A DNA stretch of 64,000 bases from the NCBI RefSeq assembly GCF_018613605.1, contig NZ_JAGGPU010000032.1, forward strand, positions 39,380 to 103,379, read 5' to 3'. Positions 44,585 through 54,940 of the stretch are shown here, in pieces (the first letter of the stretch is position 1; every line of letters begins with the position of its first letter). Below the pieces are notes generated by a model. The model did not search any database. It saw nothing but the letters and a program-made list of their open reading frames with translations, and was not told the origin of the DNA. Origin of the DNA: Pedobacter sp. ISL-64 (lineage in GTDB: Bacteria > Bacteroidota > Bacteroidia > Sphingobacteriales > Sphingobacteriaceae). The position numbers and the translations under genes are program-made.

Positions 44585-46273
44585 ATGGAAAGCAAGGGCA
44601 TATCTGAAATTCAAAATCAAGAACATGCCATCCTAAATATTAATGGAGCGACAGTACTTGAAATCGAAAATGCACGCTTGGTTAAGAAACTCGAACAAAA
44701 AGAAAGGGAAAATGCAGTTCTGTTATCGTTAAGCAACTCCATTGCTTCCATCAGGAATAAACTTGATCTCTTCGATGTAATAGATCTAAAACTTAAAAAA
44801 TTATTTGATTTTGATGACTTTGTAATCTGTTTGATTAATGACGATCAGGAGACCCATAGTGCTTTCATCTATAATCAAAAAGAGGATTTTCTTAAAACAG
44901 CCGGTATAGCACCAGAATCATCGAAGAAGTACACGCTTGATGACGGCATGTGCAGGGCGATGATTTCTTCAGAAAAACCAATCGTTTTTAACGTTGAAGA
45001 AGTTTTAAAGTGGGATGACGCACCTGCCTGGTTATCATTTTGGCACAATAAAGGCATCAAAGAAATGATTGGCCTGAAAATGGTGGACCGATCAGCATGT
45101 ATCGGTTTCTTTTACCTCTACACTAAGAACACGAATTCGTTATCGAATATCTATTTTGATCTGCTGCAGGGCATTTCGCTGCAGATTTCAATTGCGATAT
45201 CAAACATCCTTGCAAACGAAAAAATAGAGCAACAGCTCTTAGAAATCAATGCATACAAACAAAAATTAGAGGATGAAAAAAGCTACCTGCAGGAGGAGAT
45301 CCAATACAAATACAACCATACAGAAATCATCGGGCAAAGCAAGTCGTTAAAAGACATTTTCCACCTGGTTGAGGCTGTGGCTGCTACCGATAGTACTGTA
45401 CTTATTACCGGGGAAACAGGGACAGGAAAAGAACTCATTGCAAGGGCATTACACAATTCCTCACTTCGCAGCAATGAATTGATGGTTAAAATCAATTGTG
45501 CCGCAATCCCCGCTAGCTTGGCCGAAAGTGAACTTTTCGGTCATGAAAAAGGCAGCTTTACAGGTGCAACTGAGCGGCGCATCGGCAAGTTTGAACTGGC
45601 ACACAATGGGACGCTTTTTTTAGATGAGATTGGTGAACTTTCATTAGAACTTCAGGTAAAGCTGCTCCGTGCATTACAGGAAAAGGAAATTGAACGGATT
45701 GGCGGCAGGGACGTAATTAAAACAAATGTGAGAATTATAGCTGCCACGAACAGGAATCTGCTAAAAGAGGTAGAAAAAGGAAGTTTCAGGAGCGACCTAT
45801 ATTACAGGCTAAACGTATTTCCAATTCCAATCCCCCCGTTGAGGGATAGATTGGATGATATCCCCCATCTTACGGCATTCTTCATTGAACGCATTTCAAA
45901 AAAAACAGGAAGGCAGGTAAACGCCATTTCCAAAAGTGCGCTGAACAAACTCATGCTCTACCCCTGGCCGGGAAACGTGAGGGAACTAGAGCATTTGATT
46001 GAACGGAGCATATTATTAACATCCGGCAACATATTAAAAGAAATTCACCTACCTAAAACAGATAGAAATGAGGCAATTAACAATACGGATGAGCAAAAAA
46101 TCAAAAGCATCCACGAAAACGAGCGCGACCATATTCTATCGGTTTTAAAACGTTGCAAGGGAAAAATATCGGGTATTGGTGGAGCTGCAGAAATATTAAA
46201 TATCCCTGCTACCACCCTTAACTCAAAAATTAAAAAATTTAAGATTAAACGGGAACATATCCTGAATAAGTAA
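44585..46273 (+). CDS. GAF-AAA+-Fis transcription activator
   Basis: 562 residues; GAF-like sensor (~40-215), coiled coil (~220-250), AAA+ domain (~245-475) with Walker A GETGTGKE, GSFTGA loop, TLFLDEIGELS, and a Fis-type helix-turn-helix near the C-terminus (GAAEILNIPATTLNSKIKK). Same length and domain order as the regulator at 27291. Six bp before the TPR kinase gene, so it is the first gene of a three-gene signalling operon with 46280 and 48641. Candidate binder of the shared palindromes. Confidence 0.92.
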   Translation: MESKGISEIQNQEHAILNINGATVLEIENARLVKKLEQKERENAVLLSLSNSIASIRNKLDLFDVIDLKLKKLFDFDDFVICLINDDQETHSAFIYNQKEDFLKTAGIAPESSKKYTLDDGMCRAMISSEKPIVFNVEEVLKWDDAPAWLSFWHNKGIKEMIGLKMVDRSACIGFFYLYTKNTNSLSNIYFDLLQGISLQISIAISNILANEKIEQQLLEINAYKQKLEDEKSYLQEEIQYKYNHTEIIGQSKSLKDIFHLVEAVAATDSTVLITGETGTGKELIARALHNSSLRSNELMVKINCAAIPASLAESELFGHEKGSFTGATERRIGKFELAHNGTLFLDEIGELSLELQVKLLRALQEKEIERIGGRDVIKTNVRIIAATNRNLLKEVEKGSFRSDLYYRLNVFPIPIPPLRDRLDDIPHLTAFFIERISKKTGRQVNAISKSALNKLMLYPWPGNVRELEHLIERSILLTSGNILKEIHLPKTDRNEAINNTDEQKIKSIHENERDHILSVLKRCKGKISGIGGAAEILNIPATTLNSKIKKFKIKREHILNK

Positions 46274-46279
46274 CATTTA

Positions 46280-48634
46280 ATGATAGAATTAAACAAACTG
46301 TCTAAAAAAACTGCAGCAGTAAAGCAGATCAATAAAATGATCGTGCTCATCATACTATTTGCGATTTTCAGTTTAATACTCATTAAGAGCAGTAATACTT
46401 CAGCCAGAGATCGGGTAGGCAGTCTAAACCCTACAGATTCCCTTCAAAAGCTGCAGAGACTTTTGGCTGATTCAAAACCCGATACAAACCGCATACAATA
46501 CCTGCTAAAAATTGCCGATCATTTCATCAATCAACAAGAAAACCAAAGCATAAATTTAGTGAGGGCAATGCCTTATCTGCAAAAAGCACATATTTTAAAT
46601 GATCAACTTAAATCCCAAAACTGGGAATTCCGTACCCTTATGGCTTACGCCCGGTTTTTGAACAAAAAACATTTAAGAGTGCAGCAGGCACTCACCTATG
46701 AAAAGGCAATCGCTATTGCACAAAAAGCTGGCAACAAGCGCTTCGAAGCCAGCGCATGGTATTCTTATTACATTAGTGTTCCCGATACGGTTTCTGATTA
46801 TAAAAACAAAACATTTTACAACCGGGCAGCCACTGCACATGCTTTGTATAAAGAAATCGGCACCTCTTTTCAGGAAAAATACAGAGAGGCAACGCTTCTA
46901 AAAACAATGGCCGACTTTCATTTGGAGGAAGAAAAATTTGATTTATCCATAAAAGAGCTTTTTGAGGTTATAGCGCTGGATAAAAAATTCAAACTTCCCG
47001 ATCTGCCAATGGCCTACGACCTGCTTTCGGCCGTTTATGAAAGAAAAGGAGAACTCAGTAAGGCACTGAATTACGCATTACTGAGTGTAAAAACGGCACA
47101 AAACAACCACGAGGAAGTACTCGGCACTTATTTAAACCGGGTGGGCTCTGCATACGAGGCTATGGGTAAAGCTAAGGAAAGTATTGCATGGTACCATAAA
47201 ACCCTTGATGGTAACAATAAAAAAGATCCTTTCCGCTTTGTTACGGCTTATTCCATTACGAGCCAAATGATCAAATTAGGTGAAGCAAAAAAAGCACTGG
47301 CCATACTCGAAAAAACGTGGAGCGAGGTTAACAATCCATCAAGTGGACATGAATATTTTATGTTTCTGGCATTTGGCGAATGTTATGCAGCGTTAAAAAA
47401 GTACGATCTGGCAAAAAAGTATTTCGATAAACTGCTGGAAGATGCTACATTAAAAACATATTCCAACACTTTCCAAACTTCAGTTTTCTTCTCTGTAAGC
47501 GAATTTTACTTTGCCCAGAACAAATACGAGCTAGCTTTACAATTCGCCGAAAAGGCGAGAGAAAACCAGATCAGCATGACCTTGCCAAGGCAGATCCGCT
47601 TAAATGAAATTCTTTACAAAATAGATGTATCTACAGATCGTCCTGCCGAGGCCATTATTCACCTGCAAACCTTTCATAAGCTTAGAGATTCTATGCTTAG
47701 CCAGGAGAATTTAAATACCATTGAGCGTTTGAAGATTGAATTCCAGGCCTCGCAAAAGGAGAATGAAAATGAAATCCTCAGGAAGAAATCACAATTACAA
47801 AGTCAGGAGCTTAACCGCATTCAATGGATCAAAAATGCCACTATCGCCGGGCTGGCATTTTTAACTATCGTGCTTGTTTTAATCTATGGCAGGTTCCGGT
47901 TGAAAAAGAAACTTCATGATACTTTGGTAAAGAAAAAAGCAGATATAGATCTTGCCTACGCCGAACTTGAAGTAAATATTCAACAAAAAAATAATTTAAT
48001 TGAAGAGAAAGAAAGCTTAATTAAGGAAGTGCACCATCGGGTTAAAAACAACCTGCAGTTAACAATGAGTTTACTGAACAGCCAAAGTTATTACCTTGAA
48101 GATTTATCGGCAATTGAGGCCATAAAAGAAAGTCAGCACCGTTTGAAAAGTATTGCATTGATTCATCAAAAGCTCTACCAAACAGAAAATCTGGCTACCA
48201 TTAACATTCAACCTTATATTGTAGAATTGGTTGAATATTTAAAGGAAAGCCTGAACGATGATAAAAAGATCAGCTTTGATCTGAATATTTTAAATCTCGA
48301 GCTGGACATTTCGAAAGCTGTACCGCTCGGCCTAATTATTAATGAGGCAATTACCAATATTTTTAAATATGCTTTTCCTGATAGGCATGGCGGAAAAGTG
48401 ATCATTAGCCTAAAAGAATACCAGGAAGATCATTATCAACTATCTATTGAGGATAACGGCATCGGATTACCCGCCGATTTTGATTATGAACAGAGCAACA
48501 CACTGGGCATTATTTTAATGAAGGGATTGAGTGCCCAAATTGATGGTGTTTTTACGATGGAAAGCAAAGATGGTGTTTCGTTAAGCTTAATTTTTATAAA
48601 TAGAAGTGAAGATTTATTCCTGTTGAAAGATTAA
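46280..48634 (+). CDS. TPR sensor histidine kinase (HisKA_2 type)
   Basis: A 784-residue kinase: one N-terminal hydrophobic segment (MIVLIILFAIFSLILI), tetratricopeptide repeats (~80-470), a second membrane helix (IAGLAFLTIVLVLIYGRF, ~525-545), a coiled coil and HisKA_2 with VHHRVKNNLQLTMSLL. HATPase boxes: NEAITNIFKYAF, DNGIGLP, TLGIILMKGL. Closest visible relative is the kinase at 35350. Only 6 bp separate its stop from the next regulator, so that REC protein is its likely partner. Confidence 0.92.
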   Translation: MIELNKLSKKTAAVKQINKMIVLIILFAIFSLILIKSSNTSARDRVGSLNPTDSLQKLQRLLADSKPDTNRIQYLLKIADHFINQQENQSINLVRAMPYLQKAHILNDQLKSQNWEFRTLMAYARFLNKKHLRVQQALTYEKAIAIAQKAGNKRFEASAWYSYYISVPDTVSDYKNKTFYNRAATAHALYKEIGTSFQEKYREATLLKTMADFHLEEEKFDLSIKELFEVIALDKKFKLPDLPMAYDLLSAVYERKGELSKALNYALLSVKTAQNNHEEVLGTYLNRVGSAYEAMGKAKESIAWYHKTLDGNNKKDPFRFVTAYSITSQMIKLGEAKKALAILEKTWSEVNNPSSGHEYFMFLAFGECYAALKKYDLAKKYFDKLLEDATLKTYSNTFQTSVFFSVSEFYFAQNKYELALQFAEKARENQISMTLPRQIRLNEILYKIDVSTDRPAEAIIHLQTFHKLRDSMLSQENLNTIERLKIEFQASQKENENEILRKKSQLQSQELNRIQWIKNATIAGLAFLTIVLVLIYGRFRLKKKLHDTLVKKKADIDLAYAELEVNIQQKNNLIEEKESLIKEVHHRVKNNLQLTMSLLNSQSYYLEDLSAIEAIKESQHRLKSIALIHQKLYQTENLATINIQPYIVELVEYLKESLNDDKKISFDLNILNLELDISKAVPLGLIINEAITNIFKYAFPDRHGGKVIISLKEYQEDHYQLSIEDNGIGLPADFDYEQSNTLGIILMKGLSAQIDGVFTMESKDGVSLSLIFINRSEDLFLLKD

Positions 48635-48640
48635 TTGAAG

Positions 48641-50560
48641 ATGAGGACAGAAAAAATTCTAATTGTTGAAGATGAATTTATCGTCGCGCACGATCTGCAG
48701 ATGATTTTGCAACGTGCCGGCTATCTGGTTGTCGGCATTGCCGATTCTGTTAAAAATGCTCAGGCCCTACTGGAAAAACATCAGGTAGACCTGGTTCTTT
48801 TAGATATCTATTTAAAGGGCAGGTTAACCGGCATTGATCTGGCTTACGATTTGATGAAAAGCCAGATCCCATTCATTTATATCTCTGCAAATTCGAATGA
48901 AAAAGTGCTGGAGGCTGCAAAGTCTACCTGCCCGTACGGGTTTATTGTTAAACCTTACCGCGACCGGGACATTTTATTAAGCATTGATATTGCCAGGTAC
49001 CGCAAGGAAAACAGCAACAACATGAAAATGAGCAGCGAGCGCTTTATGCAGGATTTCATTGTAGATATTTCGATGAAATCGTTAACCTGGCAAAAGAAAA
49101 TTTTAGCCATTGCAGCTGCCTTCCAGCCATATATTCCTTTTGATTTTATTGCGCTTTCAGGTATTGCAAAAGATGGAAAACGATATAGCGAAACTGGAAT
49201 CACCAGAAAAAACTTCGACCAGTACGACTTATTTACAGCAAATGAGTTCTTAAAATACGCGGGTTTAAGCAGGGCAGAATATGATACCATCAATCAACTG
49301 GTACCCGAAACAACAGCCGACGCCATTTACATTGGTGATGATTTTGAGGGGGTAAAAAAGGCTGCTCCAATGAAAAATTTAATCGCCACCACTTATCATC
49401 TTTATTCTAATCTGGTAAAAACATTCTACCTGGAAAATGGTGATCAGATCAGCTTTTCGTTTTACAGTAGAACCGAAAACATTTACCAACCCGCACACAT
49501 GGAGCTGCTTAACTTTTTGTCAGGCACTTTAGAGAAAAAATTGGTCCATATTATCGAGCTTGAAAAAGCGGGAACGGAAACAGTTTTACATCAGGAAAGC
49601 GGCAACTATCCTGTAGTGAAAAAAAATTTTGAAAATATTATTGGCAAAAGTACTGCTTTGCTCAGTGTTTTAGACAAGATAAAAATTGTTGCACCAACTG
49701 ATACATCTGTATTGATAACCGGGGAGAGTGGAACAGGAAAAGAAGAAGTTGCCAAAAGCCTCCACCGCTTATCACATCGAAACACAAAACCAATTGTGGC
49801 CGTAAATTGTGCTGCACTACCTGCTGATTTAATTGAATCCATTCTATTTGGCTATGAAAAAGGCTCGTTTACAGGCGCTGTGAACACCAGAATCGGAAAA
49901 TTTGAAGAGGCGAACGGTGGCACCATCTTTCTCGATGAGATTGGAGAAATGCCCTTCGATCTGCAGGCAAAACTACTTCGGGCCCTGCAGGAGAAAGAAA
50001 TTGAGCGAATTGGTGGCAAACAACCTATTAAAGTCGATTTAAGAATAATTGCTGCTACTAACCTCAATCTGGAGAAAGAGATTGCAAAAGGCAGGTTCAG
50101 GCTGGATCTTTTCTATCGTCTTAATGTTTTTCCAATACATGTTCCTCCGCTTTGTCGACGAAAAACCGACATCCCACTATTGGCAGCGTATTTCGTTCAG
50201 AAACATGCAAAGGAAGTAGGTAAAAATATTACTGAAATTCCCGCTGATTTTATGGATCGGCTAATGTTATATGATTGGCCAGGCAATATCAGAGAACTGG
50301 AACATGTGATGCTGAGGAGTGTACTGCTTTCATCAAATGGAAAACTTAATCCCGCTCATTTGGAACTTGGAATTAAAAATGAAGAACCGCTTTCGCAAAA
50401 TGGAATAAAAACGATTATTGACAATGAAAGAGACCATATCATCAGGGTTTTGGAGCTCTGCAAAGGCAAGGTTGCAGGCAGCGGTGGTGCGGCAGAATTA
50501 TTGGGCATTCCGGCAACTACTTTGAGTTCTAAAATTAAAAAGCTGGATATAAAACGTTAA
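48641..50560 (+). CDS. REC-AAA+-Fis response regulator (NtrC-like)
   Basis: 639 residues from the ATG at 48641; a TTG two codons earlier is less likely. Receiver domain (1-120): acidic pocket EDE, phospho-aspartate in LLDIYL, lysine in IVKPY. A GAF-like middle (~140-320). AAA+ (~335-560): GESGTGKE, YEKGSFTGA, TIFLDEIGEMP. Fis helix-turn-helix at the end (GAAELLGIPATTLSSKIKKL). Expected to be phosphorylated by the adjacent kinase and to activate sigma-54 promoters. Odd in having a GAF-like insert between REC and AAA+, shared with the regulator at 50737. Confidence 0.93.
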   Translation: MRTEKILIVEDEFIVAHDLQMILQRAGYLVVGIADSVKNAQALLEKHQVDLVLLDIYLKGRLTGIDLAYDLMKSQIPFIYISANSNEKVLEAAKSTCPYGFIVKPYRDRDILLSIDIARYRKENSNNMKMSSERFMQDFIVDISMKSLTWQKKILAIAAAFQPYIPFDFIALSGIAKDGKRYSETGITRKNFDQYDLFTANEFLKYAGLSRAEYDTINQLVPETTADAIYIGDDFEGVKKAAPMKNLIATTYHLYSNLVKTFYLENGDQISFSFYSRTENIYQPAHMELLNFLSGTLEKKLVHIIELEKAGTETVLHQESGNYPVVKKNFENIIGKSTALLSVLDKIKIVAPTDTSVLITGESGTGKEEVAKSLHRLSHRNTKPIVAVNCAALPADLIESILFGYEKGSFTGAVNTRIGKFEEANGGTIFLDEIGEMPFDLQAKLLRALQEKEIERIGGKQPIKVDLRIIAATNLNLEKEIAKGRFRLDLFYRLNVFPIHVPPLCRRKTDIPLLAAYFVQKHAKEVGKNITEIPADFMDRLMLYDWPGNIRELEHVMLRSVLLSSNGKLNPAHLELGIKNEEPLSQNGIKTIIDNERDHIIRVLELCKGKVAGSGGAAELLGIPATTLSSKIKKLDIKR

Positions 50561-50571
50561 TGATATTTAGT

Positions 50572-50594
50572 AAATCGACGATATATCATGAATT
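50572..50594. promoter_or_regulatory. Shared palindrome-like site 4
   Basis: AATCGACGATATATCATGAA, close to a perfect dyad (ACGATATATCAT). It is 142 bp above the 50737 gene start, suggesting auto- or cross-regulation. Confidence 0.55.
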
Positions 50595-50736
50595 CCGAAA
50601 ACCAACTAACACAATAAAACACTGATAAACAAAAACTTAAAGATTGGTATTTTTCTTGATTTGAATAGACTGTATTAATCAAAAAGGGACCTTTGTTGGC
50701 CGTTGATTTATATCTAACGCTCGCCCGAAATAGAAA

Positions 50737-52692
50737 ATGAAACAGAAAATCTTAATTGTAGAAGATGAATTTATTGTAGCCAACGATCTTAGGATCATGC
50801 TCGAAAAAGCTGGCTATAAAGTGTGTGGGGTAGCGCCATCGGTGGTAAAGGCGCTTGAGTTGATCGCAGCCAAAGAACCCGACTGGATACTGTTGGATAT
50901 TTTTTTGCAGGGCGACAAAACAGGAATTGATCTGGCTGGTCAGCTTACAGAAATGGGAATCCCTTTTATTTATATTTCCGCAAACACCAATCAGGGGATT
51001 TTAGAAGCCGCAAAAGCAACCCTACCCTATGGCTTTTTGGTTAAACCTTTCCGCGAAAAAGACCTGATGGTAATGTTGGATATTGCCCGTTACAGACATG
51101 AACAAAACCTGAAATATAACCATCATAAAGAACCACCGCTACATAAACAGATTGAACATATTGCGCAAAAGCAGGAAACGGTTTCGCAGCGTTTGAAACA
51201 GATCAGTGCCGCGATGCACCCCATTGTACCTTTTGATTTTCTCTGGATTACCAGATCAAAGCCACGCACAACTACAAAAGATGTTTACATCAGCCGCGCT
51301 TCCGACGGAACGTTCGATATCCTCAACACCGACGCTTTATTGAAAGAAACCAATATTTCAGATCGTGATTTTAAAACATGGAACAGCACTGCGCTTGCTC
51401 ATAATGAGAAACCCATCTTTAACGGATATGATTTTCGGAAACTGAGAATGGAAAGTCTATCTGTACAAGCGCTTTCAGACCATTACAAACTCGAATCAGC
51501 CTTGATTACCGAAATTGAAAGAGACGGAGATGTATTTCAGTTCGTTTTTTTCAACCAGCTTTCAGATATCTACACAAAAGTTCATTCGGGTATTATTGGC
51601 CAATTTAAGAAAAGCCTTGAACTCATTTTAGATAAAATTATTTTAAGTAAGGATAGTATCGCTCAAACTCCAGCTATGAGCTTACCTGTAGTTGAAAAGC
51701 CAATCATCAAAAAAGAACAAGCTATAATAATCCAAAAGGATTTTAATGGCATTATTGGTAACAGTGCTTTACTGCACGCCGCATTTAAGAAATTGGAATT
51801 GGTGGCACCCGATGATACTTCGGTGCTTATTTTGGGCGAAAGTGGTACCGGAAAGGAAAAAATTGCACAGACCATCCATAAATTATCTCCCAGAAAAAAC
51901 AAAGCGCTGGTTACCGTAAACTGTGCAGCCTTACCCTTAACCTTGATAGAGTCGGAACTTTTCGGGCATGAAAAAGGAAGTTTTACAGGCGCGAACGAAA
52001 AACGCATCGGCAAGTTTGAACAGGCCGACGGAGGTTCGATTTTTCTGGACGAGATAGGCGAACTTCCCTTAGAAGCTCAGGTAAAACTATTAAGGGTGCT
52101 CCAAGAAAAAGAAATTGAACGTTTGGGTGGAAATTACACCAAAAAGATAAACGTTAGGATCATTACGGCCACCAACAGAAATCTGGAGAAAGAAGTCGCA
52201 GAAGGCCGTTTCCGCCTTGACTTATATTACCGCTTGAATGTTTTTCCGATAGAATTACCTTCGCTGAGAGACCGAAAAGAAGATATACCTGCTCTGGCTG
52301 CTTATTTTATTGAAAAATATGGCAAAAAAAGATCATCATCAGTTACTTCAATATCTACGGATGCATTGAATGAAATGCAGGATTATCAATGGCCTGGAAA
52401 TGTCAGGGAATTGGAGCACCTGATAGAAAGAAGTATGCTGTTAACTGAAGGGGAAATGATTACTAAAGTTGACCTTCCAAACCCTAGCCTGGCAGCAAAC
52501 TTTGCTCATGGAGATCATTTCAAAATCAAAACCATGGAAGAAATGGAGAGGGAGCATATTATGAGCATTTTACAGATGTGTAAAGGCAAAATATTTGGCC
52601 CGGGCGGCGCGGCAGAAATCCTTAATATCCCCTCTACGACATTAAACTCTAAAATTAAAAAACTAGGGATAAAATTTGAATTTGTTAAGTAG
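50737..52692 (+). CDS. Second REC-AAA+-Fis response regulator (NtrC-like)
   Basis: 651 residues, a paralogue of its upstream neighbour with the same domain order: REC with EDE, LLDIFL and LVKPF; GAF-like middle (~145-320); AAA+ with GESGTGKE, GHEKGSFTGA and SIFLDEIGELP; Fis end GAAEILNIPSTTLNSKIKKL. No kinase lies beside it; either TPR kinase may serve it. Its own promoter region includes shared site 4. Fourth of the near-identical AAA+ activators here. Confidence 0.93.
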   Translation: MKQKILIVEDEFIVANDLRIMLEKAGYKVCGVAPSVVKALELIAAKEPDWILLDIFLQGDKTGIDLAGQLTEMGIPFIYISANTNQGILEAAKATLPYGFLVKPFREKDLMVMLDIARYRHEQNLKYNHHKEPPLHKQIEHIAQKQETVSQRLKQISAAMHPIVPFDFLWITRSKPRTTTKDVYISRASDGTFDILNTDALLKETNISDRDFKTWNSTALAHNEKPIFNGYDFRKLRMESLSVQALSDHYKLESALITEIERDGDVFQFVFFNQLSDIYTKVHSGIIGQFKKSLELILDKIILSKDSIAQTPAMSLPVVEKPIIKKEQAIIIQKDFNGIIGNSALLHAAFKKLELVAPDDTSVLILGESGTGKEKIAQTIHKLSPRKNKALVTVNCAALPLTLIESELFGHEKGSFTGANEKRIGKFEQADGGSIFLDEIGELPLEAQVKLLRVLQEKEIERLGGNYTKKINVRIITATNRNLEKEVAEGRFRLDLYYRLNVFPIELPSLRDRKEDIPALAAYFIEKYGKKRSSSVTSISTDALNEMQDYQWPGNVRELEHLIERSMLLTEGEMITKVDLPNPSLAANFAHGDHFKIKTMEEMEREHIMSILQMCKGKIFGPGGAAEILNIPSTTLNSKIKKLGIKFEFVK

Positions 52693-53051
52693 GCAGTTGA
52701 GGCTTTAGTCCTGAGTCGGTAGTCTGGAGTCCAGAATAGATTAAGCGCTGTGATTTGTTATCCCAAGGGATAATTTATAAGAAAAATGGTTTTGAGGTAT
52801 CGTCATTTCGACCGTAGTGGAGAAATCTTTCAAAGTTCATTTCAATAATTTGCTTCAAAGATCTCTCCATTCCGTTGCACTCCAGTCGAGATGACGACTC
52901 TTATATTGGAATCTGTACCGTAATCGCGAGGTATCGTCATCTCCTCAGTGTTCCATAGGAAGTCCTTTGGAGGAGAGATTTTTGAACAATGTTAAAGATT
53001 TTGTTTCGCAGCGCCTCGCCACTGCTGTATAAACCATTTAGCCATTACCAT
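52693..53051. repeat. Convergent intergenic region filled by hairpin repeats
   Basis: CGTCATTTCGAC (52801-52812) faces GTCGAGATGACG (52885-52896), with inner GGAGAAATCTTT/AAAGATCTCTCC. A broken second unit follows at ~52930-52985 (ATCGTCATCTCCTC ... GGAGGAGAGATTT). Same family as the 44225 repeat. No gene. Lies between the converging 50737 and antiporter genes, and may also terminate transcription. Confidence 0.6.
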
Positions 53052-54665
53052 TTACTGCAATTTCTTATGCGGAATTTTAGTATCTGATAAATCGATCTGC
53101 ATTTCCTGCTTCCTGATCATCTCATCACTAAATTGCTTTTCCTTTCGGATTTTGTGAAGTTCTTGCCGCTGGATATGATAAATATCTTTTAAGATATGGT
53201 TATAAACTTCCATCTCCGCATTTTCAATTGCTTCGCACTCCATTGATTCGAGTCTTCTGGAGGTGTGGTTTAAGCTGTTCTCGAGTTCATTTTTCAAACC
53301 ATTTACCAATCCGATTCCTTCAATCTCCTCTGCGTAGTTTTCCCTTAAGCGGTTTAATGAAACATTTAACAGCCGCTGTTTAATGCTGGCCTCTTGTTGT
53401 TCATCAGGTACCAGTGGATCAATTTCGTAAATGTTGATCGCCTTGATTATATAAGGCAAAGTAAGGCCCTGAAAAACCAGGGTAACCAAAATAACCACAA
53501 ACGTGATGAAGATGATCAGGTTGCGGTGTGGAAAATTAATGTGGGCAGCAGTAGTAATAGGCAATGAGAGTGCCGCAGCCAAAGAAACGACTCCTCTCAT
53601 TCCAGCCCATCCGATAATTAACGGGCCTTTCCAGCCTGGGTGGGCTTCACTCCTTCTTACCTTGGCAGATAGCCACCTTGGTATAAAAGCTACGGGATAA
53701 ATCCAGGCGATGCGGAGTACAATTACAAGTGCACTAATGATCAGTCCATAACTAAAAGCTTCCCAAATTGAATAACCTTCTAAGCCGGCCATTATGATAG
53801 GTAATTCCAGTCCGATCAAAATAAATACCAGAGCATTTAGGATCATGGTTAATGTTGCCCATACATTGATGGCTTGCAAGCGGCTTTGCCCATCTACAAA
53901 AATTTCGTGCGACCGGTACGATAAAAACAAACCGCCGCTTACCACAGCCATCACGCCCGAAAAATGGAACTGCTCAGCAGCCAGATACATAAAATAGGGC
54001 GAAATTAAAGTGATGGCAGCATCGATGCTGGGTGTAGTAGGTAAAAACCGATGGATAAGATATAATACGTGAGCCACGGCCAATCCGATTACAATGCCCA
54101 TAACAGTACTTAAGAAAAAGTCACCTGCTGCATTTGAAAGCGAAAACTGCCCTGTAATTACCGCAGCTAACGCAAAACGGAGTACAATTAAACTTGAGGC
54201 ATCGTTAACCAAACTTTCGCCCTCCAAAATGGTGGTAATCCGTTTTGGCACTTTAATATTCTTCAATACCGATGTTGCCGCAATGGCATCAGGTGGCGAA
54301 ACAATGCCCCCAATCAAAAAGCCCATGGCAAGTGTAAAACCGGGAATCATGGAAGAGGTTAAAAATGCAACGGCTACCGATGTGATAATAACCAGGCCAA
54401 AAGCAAGCAAACTGATCGGCCTGCGCCAGCGCCAGAAATCATTCCATGAGGTATACCAGGCAGCTTCATAAAGCAGCGGAGGAAGAAAAATCAGAAATAT
54501 AATTTCAGGATCTATAGACATTGGCGGGATACCCGGAATATAGCTGATACCTAGACCGGCAATTACTAAAAATATAGGATAGGAAATTTTTACCTTTTGC
54601 GCCAGCATAATCAACAGAAAAGCTGCTGAAAGTAAAATAATGAACTGAAGAAGGGTATAGTGCAT
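53052..54665 (-). CDS. CPA1-family Na+/H+ antiporter
   Basis: A 537-residue membrane carrier with ~12 hydrophobic helices and a ~130-residue hydrophilic, coiled-coil C-terminus rich in charged residues. Family marks: GIVSPPDAIAATSVLK, with the ion-binding aspartate, and GESLVNDASSLIVLRFA. I start at ATG 54665 (MHYTLLQFI); a frame opened by TTG at 54695 adds 10 residues that do not look native. Exchanges Na+ (or K+) for H+. Shared site 5 lies 87 bp upstream. Confidence 0.9.
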   Translation of the reverse strand: MHYTLLQFIILLSAAFLLIMLAQKVKISYPIFLVIAGLGISYIPGIPPMSIDPEIIFLIFLPPLLYEAAWYTSWNDFWRWRRPISLLAFGLVIITSVAVAFLTSSMIPGFTLAMGFLIGGIVSPPDAIAATSVLKNIKVPKRITTILEGESLVNDASSLIVLRFALAAVITGQFSLSNAAGDFFLSTVMGIVIGLAVAHVLYLIHRFLPTTPSIDAAITLISPYFMYLAAEQFHFSGVMAVVSGGLFLSYRSHEIFVDGQSRLQAINVWATLTMILNALVFILIGLELPIIMAGLEGYSIWEAFSYGLIISALVIVLRIAWIYPVAFIPRWLSAKVRRSEAHPGWKGPLIIGWAGMRGVVSLAAALSLPITTAAHINFPHRNLIIFITFVVILVTLVFQGLTLPYIIKAINIYEIDPLVPDEQQEASIKQRLLNVSLNRLRENYAEEIEGIGLVNGLKNELENSLNHTSRRLESMECEAIENAEMEVYNHILKDIYHIQRQELHKIRKEKQFSDEMIRKQEMQIDLSDTKIPHKKLQ

Positions 54666-54752
54666 AGCTTTTTCAAAACAAAAAACAAACCACAAATATA
54701 ATCAACAAATAACCAGTTATTTGAGCTTTAAAGGGTTGTTGTTTCAGCAAAG

Positions 54753-54775
54753 CAATTGACGATATAACGTAATTT
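54753..54775. promoter_or_regulatory. Shared palindrome-like site 5
   Basis: AATTGACGATATAACGTAAT; core ACGATATAACGT is a 10-of-12 dyad. 87 bp upstream of the antiporter start. Confidence 0.55.
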
Positions 54776-54940
54776 TACCTGGAATAATTGCTGCAATCCG
54801 CTAAGCAAACAATAAATGGGTAATACGATAATGCCAGAAACCAATGCTCCAGATGTTGGTTTAATCAATACGATTATCTCACCGCCAAAGCATAATCAAA
54901 AATCATTAAGTAGAAATCAATCCTACCAAACAACTACCGT

